DNA of 64,000 nt from Actinomyces radicidentis (GCF_001553565.1 NZ_CP014228.1:868001-932000), one strand, 5' to 3'. Shown: positions 6,958 to 16,700, counted from the stretch's first letter. The notes: generated by a model from the sequence alone, not told the origin. Translations and numbers: made by a program.

Positions 6958-8535
6958 TCACTCGCCCGTGCGCCCCGCGAGCAGCTCAGCCCGCGTCGGC
7001 GAGGTCTGCAGGAGCTCGCTCGTGCGCTTCTCCTCGACGGGGGTGTGGGCAGCGGCCGTCAGCAGATCGACGATCCTGCCGGCGCTCGCCCGGGCCTCAT
7101 CATCGGCGACCGCCCCGGCGATGGACACGTGGCGGTCGGCGTCCTTGAGGATGACGTCAAGTCGTCCGCCCCCCTTCTCCTCCCGGTACCGGACGTACCG
7201 GACGTCGTCGAGGGAGTCCCAGCTGGTGAGGATGCCGTCGGCGAGTAGGTCACGGCGGTCGGCGAGGATGAGGCTGCGCTGCGTCACCGCGAGGACACCG
7301 GCCCCGGCACCAACCCTGCGGGGCTCGAGGTCCGCGAGTGCCAGCAGGGTCTCGTCCTCGGGGAGCACCCAGCGCAGCACCTTGAGAACCTTTTCGGCAG
7401 GCTCCTCGTCGGCGCGAGTCACGGCGGGGACGAGCGGCTCGGGCTCGCTGTAAGCGCGCCCCATGAGTGCGGCGACGTACTCAGCCATTCCCGTCACGGC
7501 GGTCGCTGCGCTCTGACGGCGCCGAGCCATGATGTCGCGAGGGTCGAGCGCGTGCCCAGTGAGGACGTCTGCGAGCTGGACCTGCGCGTCGAGCTGGGCG
7601 AGGAGCGCGGCGATGCGCTCCATGACGTCCTCGTGCTGTCTGATCCCTCGCTCGGCGATGGACCGCAGCGTCTTGTCCTCGGCCTCCGAGCGGTCGGGGC
7701 TGCTGGCGAGCGAGGCGGCGTAGAGCATGTGGAAGCGGTGGGAGGCAGTCTCCGCCATGAGGAGCCCCTGGAGGTCGCCGACGATCCGACGGCCGTTCTC
7801 GGTGAGGTACTTGCGACGCCCCGCGTAGTCCGCGTCGAGCGCGGTGACGTGCTTGTTCACCTCGCCGATGAAGTACGCGCGCTCCTTGCGCAGGCTCGGC
7901 CCCAGGTGCTTGATCCGGTCGACGTTGCCCGCCGTCACAGAGCCGGCGTCGCGCGCGGTCTCGAGGGCATCGTCGATCTCGTCGTACATCGCCTTAATCG
8001 CGTGGCAGTGGTCGGCGTGGAGGGCCTCAAGGACGTCGCGGGTGAGGTCGATGTTCTCGTCGACGCGTCGAGAGATGGAGGCGAGCTGGGCGCTGATCGC
8101 GAGGAGCGCCATCTGCGGTCCGAGGCTCGTGGCAGCCAGCGCCGCCTCGGCGTCGACCGCCGACGTCCAGCGCACGGAGGCGCCGAACTTGGTGCCGTTC
8201 ATCAGGGCGCCGAGGTTCCACCCGTCCTTGACCATCGTCGTCATGGTCTTCGTCTGCTGGATCGTCTCGGGGGCGAGCCGTACGAGCCCCTGCACATTGA
8301 CGAGGCTGCTGGCGGCCGTGGCGCCGACGTTGGCGCTCGACACGGCAAGCGAGAGCGCGTCCGCGAGGCGCTGGTCCTGCTGCTCACCGAGACCGAAGGG
8401 CTCGACCTCGAGTCCCTCGGGGACGTGGTCACCGAGCACCACGGCCACTCCCGGGGCGACCTCGATGAGCGAGACCTCCGCCCAGTCGCGCGTGCCAGCC
8501 GCGTCCGTGCTCTCCGGCTCAGTCTGCTCGCTCAT
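6958..8535 (-). CDS. Uncharacterised helical protein with C-terminal PH-like domain
   Basis: I do not recognise this 525-aa gene as a named family. Residues 55-120 are Ala/Ser-rich and partly hydrophobic (LSLAVSSANVGATAASSLVN); 130-370 are helical with probable coiled coil (LLAISAQLASISRRVDENID, ALETARDAGSVTAGNVDRIK). The last 120 residues (RRVGAGAGVLAVTQRSLILA, WDSLDDVRYVRYREE) resemble a bacterial PH/YokE-like beta domain. A helical scaffold plus PH module suggests membrane or protein tethering. There is no signal peptide and no catalytic motif that I can see. It is followed, on the same strand after 192 bp, by the GIY-YIG gene and ends the accessory island. Confidence 0.55.
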   Translation of the reverse strand: MSEQTEPESTDAAGTRDWAEVSLIEVAPGVAVVLGDHVPEGLEVEPFGLGEQQDQRLADALSLAVSSANVGATAASSLVNVQGLVRLAPETIQQTKTMTTMVKDGWNLGALMNGTKFGASVRWTSAVDAEAALAATSLGPQMALLAISAQLASISRRVDENIDLTRDVLEALHADHCHAIKAMYDEIDDALETARDAGSVTAGNVDRIKHLGPSLRKERAYFIGEVNKHVTALDADYAGRRKYLTENGRRIVGDLQGLLMAETASHRFHMLYAASLASSPDRSEAEDKTLRSIAERGIRQHEDVMERIAALLAQLDAQVQLADVLTGHALDPRDIMARRRQSAATAVTGMAEYVAALMGRAYSEPEPLVPAVTRADEEPAEKVLKVLRWVLPEDETLLALADLEPRRVGAGAGVLAVTQRSLILADRRDLLADGILTSWDSLDDVRYVRYREEKGGGRLDVILKDADRHVSIAGAVADDEARASAGRIVDLLTAAAHTPVEEKRTSELLQTSPTRAELLAGRTGE

Positions 8536-8722
8536 GGTCTCTCCTCGGTCGGGGCCCGGGTCGGGCCTGGCTCATTCTGCGCGCCGGCACCGCCGCGGCG
8601 GGTCACTCTGCGGTCTCAGTTGCGTGCCCGTCGTCCCTTCCACCATCAAACCAGCGTTCACGACGGCTGTTCCACTGGGCAGCCGCCCAATTCCCGTCCC
8701 ACCCCCGGTGCACACTGGCCCC

Positions 8723-11470
8723 GTGACCAGCCCAGCCGTCCCGCCCCACGCGCCCGCGCGGGACCTCACCGAGCTCCTCGAGTCCATCGGTGCGCGCGAC
8801 GGCCGGCTTGTCCACCTCCAACGCACCCCGGCCCGCGCGGGCACGCACGGCGCCTGGCCCGCGTGGGCGGACCCGTACCTCGTCGCCGCGTATCAAAGCC
8901 TCGGCGTCCCCCTCCCCTGGACGCACCAGGAGGCTGCGGCCAACGCCGTCCACGCCGGACGCCACACCGTCATCTCCACGGGCACGGGCTCAGGCAAGTC
9001 GCTCGCCGCCTGGCTGCCCGCCCTCTCCGACGTCCTCGCCGCTAAGCGCGCCGCCGACGACGCCGGCCGCGCCAACCGCATCTCCTCCTACGGCAAGCGC
9101 CCCACCACCCTCTACCTCTCCCCCACCAAGGCCCTCGCCGCGGACCAGGCCGCCGCCCTCGAGCGCCTCACCGCCGAGCTCGAGGCAGTCCAACGCGCAG
9201 CCGGAGCCGCCGCCGAGTCCGTGCGCACGGTCCGCACGGGCACCTGCGACGGGGACACGCCCCTGCCGGAGCGCGACTGGGCCCGCGCGCACGCCGACGT
9301 CGTCCTCACCAACCCGGACTTCCTGCACTTCTCACTCCTGCCGGGCCACGAGCGGTGGACGCGCTTCCTGCGCTCGCTGCGCTACGTCGTCGTCGATGAG
9401 TGCCACGCCTACCGCGGGATCCTCGGCGCTCACGTCGCCCTCGTCCTGCGCCGCCTCCTGCGCCTCGTGCGACGGCTGCGCCCGGACGGCCCGGAGCCGG
9501 TGGTGCTGTGCGCGTCGGCGACAGCGGCCGAGCCGGCTCTCACGGCCGCCCGCCTCATCGGGGTCGAACCGGACGACGTCGTCGCCGTCACCGAGGACGG
9601 CGCACCCGCCGGGGACCGGACGCTCGCCCTGTGGCAGCCGGCGCTGCGCGACCCGTGGATCGCGTGGGAGAACTCGCCGGAGGCGCTCGCCCTCAAGGCC
9701 GCTGCCGACGGCGCCGCCGGAGCCACAGGGGCCGGCGACCTCCCAGGGCGCGAGCCCGAGCGGGGTCGGTCTGAGAGCGCGGGCGAAGCGGCAGCGCAGG
9801 CCGGCGCGGCCGGCACCGTCACACCCGGCGCAGCCCCCGCGCCCGCCGCGCCCGCCACCTCCAGCACCCCCGCCGGCCCGGACTCGAACGACCCCACGGA
9901 GGACCCCTCGGCCCGCCGCTCCGCGGTCATCGAGGCTGCCGAGCTGCTCGTCGACCTCATGAGCGTCGGCGCACGCGCCCTCGTCTTCGTCCGCTCGCGC
10001 CGGTCCGCGGAGATCGTCGCCGAGCGCACCCGCCAGACCCTCGCCATGTCCATGCCCGAGCTCATGGACACCGCCATGGCCTACCGCGGCGGCTACCTCC
10101 CCGAAGAGCGCCGCGCCCTCGAGCGGGACCTGCGCCGCGGCCGACTGCGGGCCCTGGCCACGACGAACGCCCTCGAGCTCGGCATTGACGTCACCGGCCT
10201 GGACGCCGTCATCATCGCCAGCTGGCCGGGCACGCGCGTCTCACTCGGTCAGCAGGCGGGGCGGGCCGGGCGCGCGGGCAGCCGGGGCGTCGCCGTCCTC
10301 ATCGCCTCCGACAACCCGCTCGACGCCTACCTCGTCCACCATCCGCTGGACGTCTTCGCCGCCCCGGAGGCCACGGTCTTCGACCCGTCGAACCCCTACG
10401 TGCTCGCCCCGCACCTGTGCGCGGCGGCCTCGGAGTCGCCGCTGCGCGAGGAGGACCTCACGCTCTTCGGGCTGCCGGACGACTCCTTCCTCGCGGACCT
10501 CGAGGCGCGTGGTGCGCTGCGACGCCGCCCCTCGGGCTGGTTCTGGAACGTCAATCTGCCGGGTCGCCCGCAGGACCTCACGAGCCTGCGCGGGGACGGC
10601 CCGCCCGAGCTGCCCGTCGTCGACGGCACGACCGGGACCGTCGTCGGAACGGTCGACGGCGCCGCCGTGGACTCGACGGTGCACGAGGGTGCGGTCTACA
10701 TCCACCAGGGGCGCAGCTACGTCGTCGACGAGCTCACCGATGAGGCGGCGATCGTCTCGGAGAAGTCGGCGGTCGGCTACCGCACGCGCACGAAGGAGCA
10801 GTCGAGCGTCCGCATCATCGCGGAGCGGGAGACGCAGGCCTGGGCGGACGGGATCACGTGGTCCTTCGGCTCGGTGGAGGTGACGAGCCAGGTCGTCTCC
10901 TACGCGAAGCTTGCGGTGCCCGGGATGGAGGTCGTCTCCCAGCACCAGCTCGCGATGCCGGAGCACGTCCTGCCCACCGCTGCCGTCTGGTGGACGGTGC
11001 CGGCGCAGGTCACGGAGGCCGCGGGGATCACGCCCGCGATGCTGCCGGGCGCGCTGCACGCCGCGGAGCACGCGTCGATCGGGATGCTCCCGCTGCTGGC
11101 GACCTGCGACCGCTGGGACATCGGCGGGCTCTCCATCGCGGTGCACCCGCAGACGATGACGCCGACGGTCTTCGTCCACGACGGTCACGCCGGCGGCGCG
11201 GGCTTCGCGGAGCGCGGCTACCGGGCGGGCCGGGAGTGGCTGGCGACGACGCTCGCCGTCGTCGAGGGCTGCGCCTGCACGAACGGCTGCCCGAGCTGCG
11301 TCCAGTCCCCCAAGTGCGGCAACAACAACGAGCCCCTGGACAAGGAGGGGGCGATCCTCCTGCTCCGGCTGCTGCTCGCGGCGGCGCCGAATGGCGAGCC
11401 GGGGACGGCGTCGGACGACGATCCGGGCACGTCACCCGTGGGTGCGCAGACGGAGGACCCCACCGCCTGA
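8723..11470 (+). CDS. DECH-box helicase of the helicase/secretion neighbourhood (YprA/MrfA-like)
   Basis: A 915-aa SF2 helicase, read from GTG 8723 (VTSPAVPPHAPARDL). Motif I is STGTGSGKS (about residues 85-93), motif II DECH at 225-228, with GQQAGRAGRAGSRG as motif VI near 510. A 75-residue Ala/Pro/Gly-rich insert (about 325-400) separates the two RecA lobes. The C-terminal DUF1998/MZB zinc module ends in CACTNGCPSC then C at about 865, the four-cysteine pattern of MrfA. Family knowledge: actinobacterial copies lie convergent to a tad/TadE operon (TIGR03817 context), exactly as here. MrfA relatives act in DNA crosslink repair; the suggested link to DNA transfer is unproven. The long antisense-open N-terminal extension was rejected because it overlaps the divergent gene. 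Confidence 0.85.
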   Translation: MTSPAVPPHAPARDLTELLESIGARDGRLVHLQRTPARAGTHGAWPAWADPYLVAAYQSLGVPLPWTHQEAAANAVHAGRHTVISTGTGSGKSLAAWLPALSDVLAAKRAADDAGRANRISSYGKRPTTLYLSPTKALAADQAAALERLTAELEAVQRAAGAAAESVRTVRTGTCDGDTPLPERDWARAHADVVLTNPDFLHFSLLPGHERWTRFLRSLRYVVVDECHAYRGILGAHVALVLRRLLRLVRRLRPDGPEPVVLCASATAAEPALTAARLIGVEPDDVVAVTEDGAPAGDRTLALWQPALRDPWIAWENSPEALALKAAADGAAGATGAGDLPGREPERGRSESAGEAAAQAGAAGTVTPGAAPAPAAPATSSTPAGPDSNDPTEDPSARRSAVIEAAELLVDLMSVGARALVFVRSRRSAEIVAERTRQTLAMSMPELMDTAMAYRGGYLPEERRALERDLRRGRLRALATTNALELGIDVTGLDAVIIASWPGTRVSLGQQAGRAGRAGSRGVAVLIASDNPLDAYLVHHPLDVFAAPEATVFDPSNPYVLAPHLCAAASESPLREEDLTLFGLPDDSFLADLEARGALRRRPSGWFWNVNLPGRPQDLTSLRGDGPPELPVVDGTTGTVVGTVDGAAVDSTVHEGAVYIHQGRSYVVDELTDEAAIVSEKSAVGYRTRTKEQSSVRIIAERETQAWADGITWSFGSVEVTSQVVSYAKLAVPGMEVVSQHQLAMPEHVLPTAAVWWTVPAQVTEAAGITPAMLPGALHAAEHASIGMLPLLATCDRWDIGGLSIAVHPQTMTPTVFVHDGHAGGAGFAERGYRAGREWLATTLAVVEGCACTNGCPSCVQSPKCGNNNEPLDKEGAILLLRLLLAAAPNGEPGTASDDDPGTSPVGAQTEDPTA

Positions 11471-11482
11471 GGCGCCGGCGCG

Positions 11483-11500
11483 CGGTCGCCCCTGCGACCG
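11483..11500. terminator. Hairpin terminator between helicase and PH-protein gene
   Basis: CGGTCGC-CCCT-GCGACCG is a perfect 7-bp stem with a tetraloop, 13 bp after the helicase stop and between two convergent genes, so it could serve both. No T tract follows. Confidence 0.5.
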
Positions 11501-11535
11501 TCGCCGTGCCGAATCGAGGTCGCAGCCAGTCAGCC

Positions 11536-11913
11536 TCAGGCTCGCGCCACGGCGGCGTTGATCGCGCGGGCGAGTCCCTCGGGGTCCACGACCGACAGGT
11601 AGAGCGCCGTGAACTCCTCGTCCTCGAGGGTGATGACGAGGACGTTCTCGAAGCCTGCGATGTTCCAGAACTGCTTGGTCCCGTCCGTGTGGAAGGTCCC
11701 GGCGAGCTTGTTCGGCAGGCCGAGGCCCGGGCCGCGCAGTCCCTTGGGCTCGCGCTTGAGGCCGGCGTCGTAGGTGGCGCCGCGGACGTGCCCGAGCGGG
11801 ATCCGCAGCTCGTTGCGGAAGGACCAGACCTTATCCATGCCGCGGGGCTCGACGACGAGGTGCGTCGGCTCGCCGGCGGGCTCGAGGGTGACGGTGTTGC
11901 GGGAGCTGCTCAT
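11536..11913 (-). CDS. Small PH-domain-like protein
   Basis: A 125-aa soluble protein, MSSSRNTVTLEPAGEPTHLV at the N-terminus, then alternating beta-type segments (VWSFRNELRIPLGHVRGATY, GTFHTDGTKQFWNIAGFENV, VLVITLEDEEFTALYLSVVD) and one C-terminal helix (PEGLARAINAAVARA). This beta-rich plus terminal helix pattern is that of bacterial PH domains (bPH/YdbT class). Start 11913 has GAGGAGAACC just upstream. It is the second gene after a TetR regulator with a 59-bp gap and is probably co-transcribed and controlled by it. Function unknown. Confidence 0.6.
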   Translation of the reverse strand: MSSSRNTVTLEPAGEPTHLVVEPRGMDKVWSFRNELRIPLGHVRGATYDAGLKREPKGLRGPGLGLPNKLAGTFHTDGTKQFWNIAGFENVLVITLEDEEFTALYLSVVDPEGLARAINAAVARA

Positions 11914-11972
11914 CGGGTTCTCCTCGTGGCTCGGGTGCGTGATGCTGTCAGCTGGACGGTGTTCGGTGGTGC

Positions 11973-12392
11973 TCAGGCGGGCTCGACGACGTCGGCGCGC
12001 TCGAGGGCCCGGGCGCCGAGGTCGACGGCGGTGACGCCTGCCCGGCGGAGGTGCTCGACGAGGTCGGCCGCGAGAACGGCGTCGTCGGGGGCGAGCTCCA
12101 TGAGGGCGACGAGGACGAGGTCGAGGGCCGTCGCCCGGTCCGGGAGTCGGTTCGGCGCAGCGCCGTCGTCGGGCTGCTCGCCGTCCGCGCCGGCGAGCAC
12201 CTCGAGGGCGGCGGCGAGGCAGCGGCGGAAGAGGCCGTCCTTGGAGCCGAAGACGCCGTAGAGGCTGGCGCGGTTGACGCCGGTGGCGCGCACGAGGTCG
12301 TCGACGCTCGTGCCGGCGAAGCCGCGGCGGACGAGGACGGTCGAGGCCGCGGCGACGGCGTCGGGCTCGCTGAACTGTCGGGGTCGTCCCAT
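11973..12392 (-). CDS. TetR-family transcriptional regulator
   Basis: A 139-aa regulator beginning MGRPRQFSEPDAVAAASTVL. Residues 3-52 are a TetR N-terminal DNA-binding domain with VRRGFAGTSVDDLVRATGVN then RASLYGVFGSKDGLF, the typical helix-turn-helix and 'LY.YF..K..L' signature. The ligand-binding part is short (about 85 residues against the usual 130), so it may be minimal or slightly truncated. The ATG at 12392 was preferred to 12428 because the TetR motif starts right after it and the upstream codons overlap a palindromic operator. It probably represses itself and the PH-protein gene downstream. Confidence 0.85.
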   Translation of the reverse strand: MGRPRQFSEPDAVAAASTVLVRRGFAGTSVDDLVRATGVNRASLYGVFGSKDGLFRRCLAAALEVLAGADGEQPDDGAAPNRLPDRATALDLVLVALMELAPDDAVLAADLVEHLRRAGVTAVDLGARALERADVVEPA

Positions 12393-12393
12393 G

Positions 12394-12437
12394 AATTGAA
12401 GAATACTCGTTCCAGAACATTCGTTCAAGAATTTTGG
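12394..12437. promoter_or_regulatory. Probable TetR operator/promoter
   Basis: An AT-rich island directly before the tetR start contains the palindrome GTTC-CA-GAAC (12409-12418), flanked by near-symmetrical GAATTGAAG and ATTCGTTCAAGAATT. The half-site TCGTTC occurs twice (12407 and 12421). Both position and symmetry fit a TetR autoregulatory operator. Confidence 0.55.
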
Positions 12438-12461
12438 GGGTGGCGGCCCTTGCTGGCCCGC

Positions 12462-12848
12462 TCACCCGTCGACGGGCCCTGCCCGTGCCACCCCGACCGC
12501 GACCCGACCGACGCCGAGCACCCGGACCTCGACGCCGACCTCGACGGTGACGTCCTCGCCGGACACCTCGCAGGACCGCAGGACCGCTGCGTCTGCCGCC
12601 GCCACGCGCTCGGCGACGGCGCACGGGTCTCCCGGCGCCCTCACCGAGGTCAGGGCCGTCGCGCCGCCCAGGGCCGCGAGGTCCGCGGCGGCGCGCGCAC
12701 GACCAGCGGCGGCCTGAGCGCTCATGAGCCCGGCGACGCCGAGCGCGACGACGAGCAGCGCCGCGATGACGCCGGTCATGAGGACGGTTCCGGAGCCCCG
12801 CTCCGAGCGGGGGCCGTCCTTCACGCGGCTGCGCACCACGCCCCTCAT
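12462..12848 (-). CDS. TadE-like secretion-neighbourhood protein (Rv3655c/TIGR03816 type)
   Basis: A 128-aa protein with a short basic N-terminus, then RGSGTVLMTGVIAALLVVAL plus GVAGLMSAQAAAG, one transmembrane helix of the TadE/pseudopilin class, then ARAAADLAALGGATAL typical of the 'helicase/secretion neighbourhood TadE-like' family. Its ATG overlaps the stop of the preceding tadE gene (ATGA). It would be processed and assembled into a Flp-type pilus or secretion apparatus at the membrane. Cys residues at about 76 and 93 in the extracellular part could form a disulfide. It is the last gene of the three-gene pilin operon. Confidence 0.8.
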   Translation of the reverse strand: MRGVVRSRVKDGPRSERGSGTVLMTGVIAALLVVALGVAGLMSAQAAAGRARAAADLAALGGATALTSVRAPGDPCAVAERVAAADAAVLRSCEVSGEDVTVEVGVEVRVLGVGRVAVGVARAGPVDG

Positions 12849-13225
12849 CCCTCCCCCGGCTCGGTGTAGGCGCAGACCCTGCTGCGGGCCGTGACGCCGA
12901 CGGCGCCGAGCGGTCCGGCCACCTGACGGCTCGCGGTCACGCAGGTGAGGTCCCCGCGCTCGACGCTGAGACTCACGACGCCACCGGCCCGTTGCCCATC
13001 GGCGAGCGGGTCCTCGCCGATGGCGGCAGCCCTGGCGGCCACGCGGGCGGCGTCGGTGACGCGGAGCTGGGTGACGCCGGCGCTCACCCCGGACAGGACG
13101 AGGACGAGCACGAGGACGACGGCCGGCATGGCGACGGCGGTCTCCGCCGTCACCATGCCGGCCTCCTCCCCCAGCCCTTGGAGCCGGCTCGGGCACCCGC
13201 CACGCCCCGCTCGCTGAGGGCTCAT
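12845..13225 (-). CDS. TadE-family minor pilin
   Basis: A 126-aa protein: basic leader of about 22 residues, then GMVTAETAVAMPAVVLVLVL, the classical Glu+5 TadE processing/assembly motif followed by a hydrophobic helix, then LRVTDAARVAARAAAIGED. Cys residues at about 95 and 117 lie in the exported part. It sits between the DUF4244 pilin and the second TadE-like gene and overlaps the latter by four bases. The tadA/tadB/tadC motor and platform genes normally found immediately upstream are absent from this position. Confidence 0.8.
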   Translation of the reverse strand: MSPQRAGRGGCPSRLQGLGEEAGMVTAETAVAMPAVVLVLVLVLSGVSAGVTQLRVTDAARVAARAAAIGEDPLADGQRAGGVVSLSVERGDLTCVTASRQVAGPLGAVGVTARSRVCAYTEPGEG

Positions 13226-13230
13226 GACCG

Positions 13231-13554
13231 TCAGCCGACCGAGAGGGCGGACTCGATGACCTGCTGAAGCATCCCGGTGAGCGAGCCGGAGCGCATGATG
13301 GCGAGCAGCAGCCCGGCGAAGGCCGCGGCGGCGAGGGTGCCGATGGCGTACTCGGCGGTCGCCATGCCGGCCTCACCGCCCGGGTCGGCGGTGCCGTCGG
13401 GGGCGGCGGGACCGGAGCGGAGGGAGCCGCCGTCGGGCCCGGTGCCGGCGCCGAGGTGCCGGGCGAGCTCACCGCCGGCGCCCGGGTGGGCGAGCAGCCA
13501 GGACGTGCGCGCCGCGTCGAGCGTGCGACGGGACGCGGAGAGTGCAGGGGACAT
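13231..13554 (-). CDS. DUF4244 pilin-like protein
   Basis: A 107-aa protein starting at ATG 13554 behind CGAGGAGGAACC, a strong ribosome site. The N-terminal 62 residues are a long hydrophilic leader; GMATAEYAIGTLAAAAFAGL then LLAIMRSGSL is the class III (Flp/Tad) pilin signature with Glu five residues after the cleavage glycine, and only about 15 residues follow the helix. This matches the DUF4244 family of actinobacterial Tad loci, likely the major small pilin. It is the first gene of the operon; 13555-13761 upstream must hold the promoter. Confidence 0.8.
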   Translation of the reverse strand: MSPALSASRRTLDAARTSWLLAHPGAGGELARHLGAGTGPDGGSLRSGPAAPDGTADPGGEAGMATAEYAIGTLAAAAFAGLLLAIMRSGSLTGMLQQVIESALSVG

Positions 13555-13761
13555 GGTTCCTCCTCGTGGAGCAGGACGTCCCTCGCCCGGGCGACGGACT
13601 GGCCGGGTGCTGACCCGACGGCCGCCTGACAGGGCTCGTTCCGGGACGTCGCGGGCACCGTGCCCGCGGACCCAGGCTCCGCGACCAGGGGTCCTGTCCG
13701 CTCGGAGCCGCCCGCCGCCTGGGGAGAGGGCCCTCAGGACCACGCCTGTGGAGGCCCGCCC

Positions 13762-16700
13762 TCAGCCGCCGAGGAGCTCGCGGATCTCGGCGGCCGTGAG
13801 CTGGGCGCGACTACGGGCGCCACGCGCGGCGGCGACGGCGTGGACGTCGTCGTCGGAGCCCTCGACGACCCGCTCGAAGAGCTCGGCCTTCTTCTCCTTG
13901 AGGGCCATCACCTTCTCCTCGATCGTGCCCTCCGAGACGAGCCGGTAGACCATGACGGGCTTGTCCTGCCCGATGCGGTGGGCGCGGTCGACCGCCTGCT
14001 CCTCCGCCTGGGGGTTCCACCACGGGTCGAGGAGGAAGACGTAGTCCGCCTCGGTGAGGGTGAGGCCGAAGCCGCCGGCCTTGAGGGAGATGAGGAAGAC
14101 GTCGGCCTCGCCGACGCGGAAGGAGTCGATGACGCCCTGCCGGTTCGAGGTGGTGCCGTCGAGGTAGGCGGTGCGCATCCCGGCGGCCTCGAGCTCCTCG
14201 CGCACGCCGGACAGGTAGCGCGTGAACTGGCTGAAGACGAGGGCCTTGTGCCCCTCGGCGACGACGGGGCCGAGCTGGTCGAGGAGCACCTGGACCTTCG
14301 CGGTCGGCTTGCGGCGGCGCGCGGAGGCCTTGCCCGCGCCCGCCTTGTCGGCGGGGCCGCCATCGGTGCGCTCCGCCTCGGCCCGGTGGCCGGCCGCAGC
14401 ACTGGCGACGTCGGCCGGGGCGTCCGAGGCGCCGTCAGCCTCAACTGGGGCCCTTTCCTCGTCCATGACGAGGGCGGGATCGAGGGCCATGAGCCGCAGA
14501 GTGGTGAGCGACTTGAGCGCCGTGAAGCGGGCCTGCGTCGTGTCGTCCTCGAGGAGGCCCATGACCTTCTGGCGCTCCCGGCTGAGCCGCTGCTCGTAGG
14601 CGCGGCGGTGCGCGGGGGCGAGCTCGACGGAGAGCACCTGCTCGGTCTTCTCCGGCAGGTCCCCGGCGACCTGGTCCTTGGTGCGCCGCAGCATGAAGGG
14701 GTGGACGCGGGCGCGCAGGGCCGCCAGCGCCGCCGAGGAGCCACGGTCGATGGGTCGCTTGTAGACGGCGGTGAAGCGCTCGGGCCCGGGCAGGAGCCCG
14801 GGGGCGGAGACGCTCATGAGGGACCACAGGTCCATGAGCGAGTTCTCCATGGGGGTGCCCGTGATGGCGACGGTCGACGGCGTGCGCAGGCGACGGACGG
14901 CCCGGTAGGTCGCCGAGGTGTGGTTCTTGACGAATTGGGCCTCGTCGAGCACCACCCAGGAGAAGTCGACGCCGGTCATCTCCTCCTCGTCGAGGCGGGC
15001 GATCGTGTAGCTCGTGACGACGACGTCGGCCTCGGCGGCGATCTCCGCGAGCGCCCGGCCGCGCTTGGCGGCGGTGCGGGTGACGGCGGCGACGCGCAGC
15101 CCCGGTGTGAAGCGGGCGGCCTGCTCCACCCAGGAGCAGACGACGCTCGTGGGCGCGACGACGAGGACGGGCGCGTGGCCCTCGGGGCCGACCACTGGTC
15201 CGCCGGGCGTGGCGGCGCGCTCCTCGACCGTGCGCTGCACCTCGGCGAGGACCTGGACGGTCTTGCCGAGGCCCATGTCGTCGGCGAGGACCCCGCCCAG
15301 GCCCGTGGAGCGCAGGAGGTGCAGCCAGCGGTAGCCGTCGAGCTGGTAGGGGCGGAGCTCGGCGAGCAGGCCGGCAGGTGCGGGCACCGCCGTCGGGTCG
15401 GTGGGATCGGTCGGGGCCGCGGCCCCGGAGGCCTCGGCCTCAGCAGTGCCGACGACGGCGTCCGCGGCGCCGGTACCGGCGTCGGCGCCCCTTCCAGCGG
15501 TGCCGTCGGCACCGTCACCCCTGTCGCCGTCCGCAGCCGCGTCCTCCGGTGGAGCGCTGCGCCTCCCGGCACCGGGCGCCGTCATCTCGAGGAGCCGACC
15601 GACGCCCTCGCGCCAGCGCCTCGTCTGCTCCCCGACGACTCCGAGGCGCACGAGCTCCTGGTAGTACCCGGCCTGGAAGGGCGTCACCTGCATGGCGCCC
15701 GAGCCCTTGGCCGCGGGGTCCTCGAGGTCGCGCCCCTCCTCCATGAGCCGGGCGAGGGCGATGAGCTCAGGGCGGTCGACGTTGACCCACACGCCGGAGT
15801 CGAGCATGACCTCGGAGGTGTTCGTGGCGACGGCCTGCATGAGGCGCTCGAGGGGGATGTCGTCCTCACCGACGCGCACGCGCACCTGCAGGGAGAACCA
15901 GTCGGGCCGACCACCGCGGTCCTCGGCGACGTCGGTGACGACGAGGGGCGTCTCCTCGGCCTCTCGGTAGGCGGGGACGTCGCCGAGGAGCTCGACGTCG
16001 AAGGCGTCCAGCCGCTCCAGGGCGGGCACGGTGCGGGCGACGAGCTTGGCGGTGGCGATGCCGGTGAGACGGCGCCGGTTCCACAGGACGCCGTGCTCGG
16101 CCGCGAGCGGGATGAGGAGGGTGATGACGTCGCGGGCGAGGCGCCGCTCCCCCGCGAGGTCCCGGGGCGTACCCGGCCCCTCGGGCCCCGGGGCCGTGCT
16201 GCCGACCCGGTCACCCGACGACATCGCTCCCCCGCCGCCGTCGGCAGCGCCGTCGGCGACTCGGGCCCGGGGGTCGTCCGCGAGCGCGGCGGCGTCGGCG
16301 GATCCCCACCCGGGCCCCTCCGGGGCGCGACCGAGCCGGGCGCCGTCGGCCCCGGGCAGGGGCCGGAAGCCGCCGGTCCCCTCCCCGTCGAGGTCGCCGA
16401 CCTCCTCCTCGCGGCGCACCTCGCCGTCGGCGGTCACGTAGCGCATCCACCAGGAGGTGCTCGCGGTGTGCGCCTGGCCGTCCACGGTGATCCGCAGGAC
16501 GGCGCGCAGGCTCGTCGGCTCGGGGACGGCGAGGCCGGCGTCGACCTCGAGGACGGGGACGGCCCGGGTGAGGGCCTCGAGGTTCTCCGCCTGGAAGCGC
16601 TCGACGTCGGCCTCGGGCACGACGATCGGCCGGGCCGCGCCGGACAGGACGCGGGCGAGGACCTCGTCCGGGGCGGGCTCGACCGGCATGAGGAGCAGGG

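Noticed and set aside
8536-8722. N-terminal extension of the DECH helicase upstream of 8723.
   Set aside because: It would run antisense through the neighbouring gene at 6958-8535 and does not resemble helicase sequence; GTG 8723 starts directly before the conserved region.
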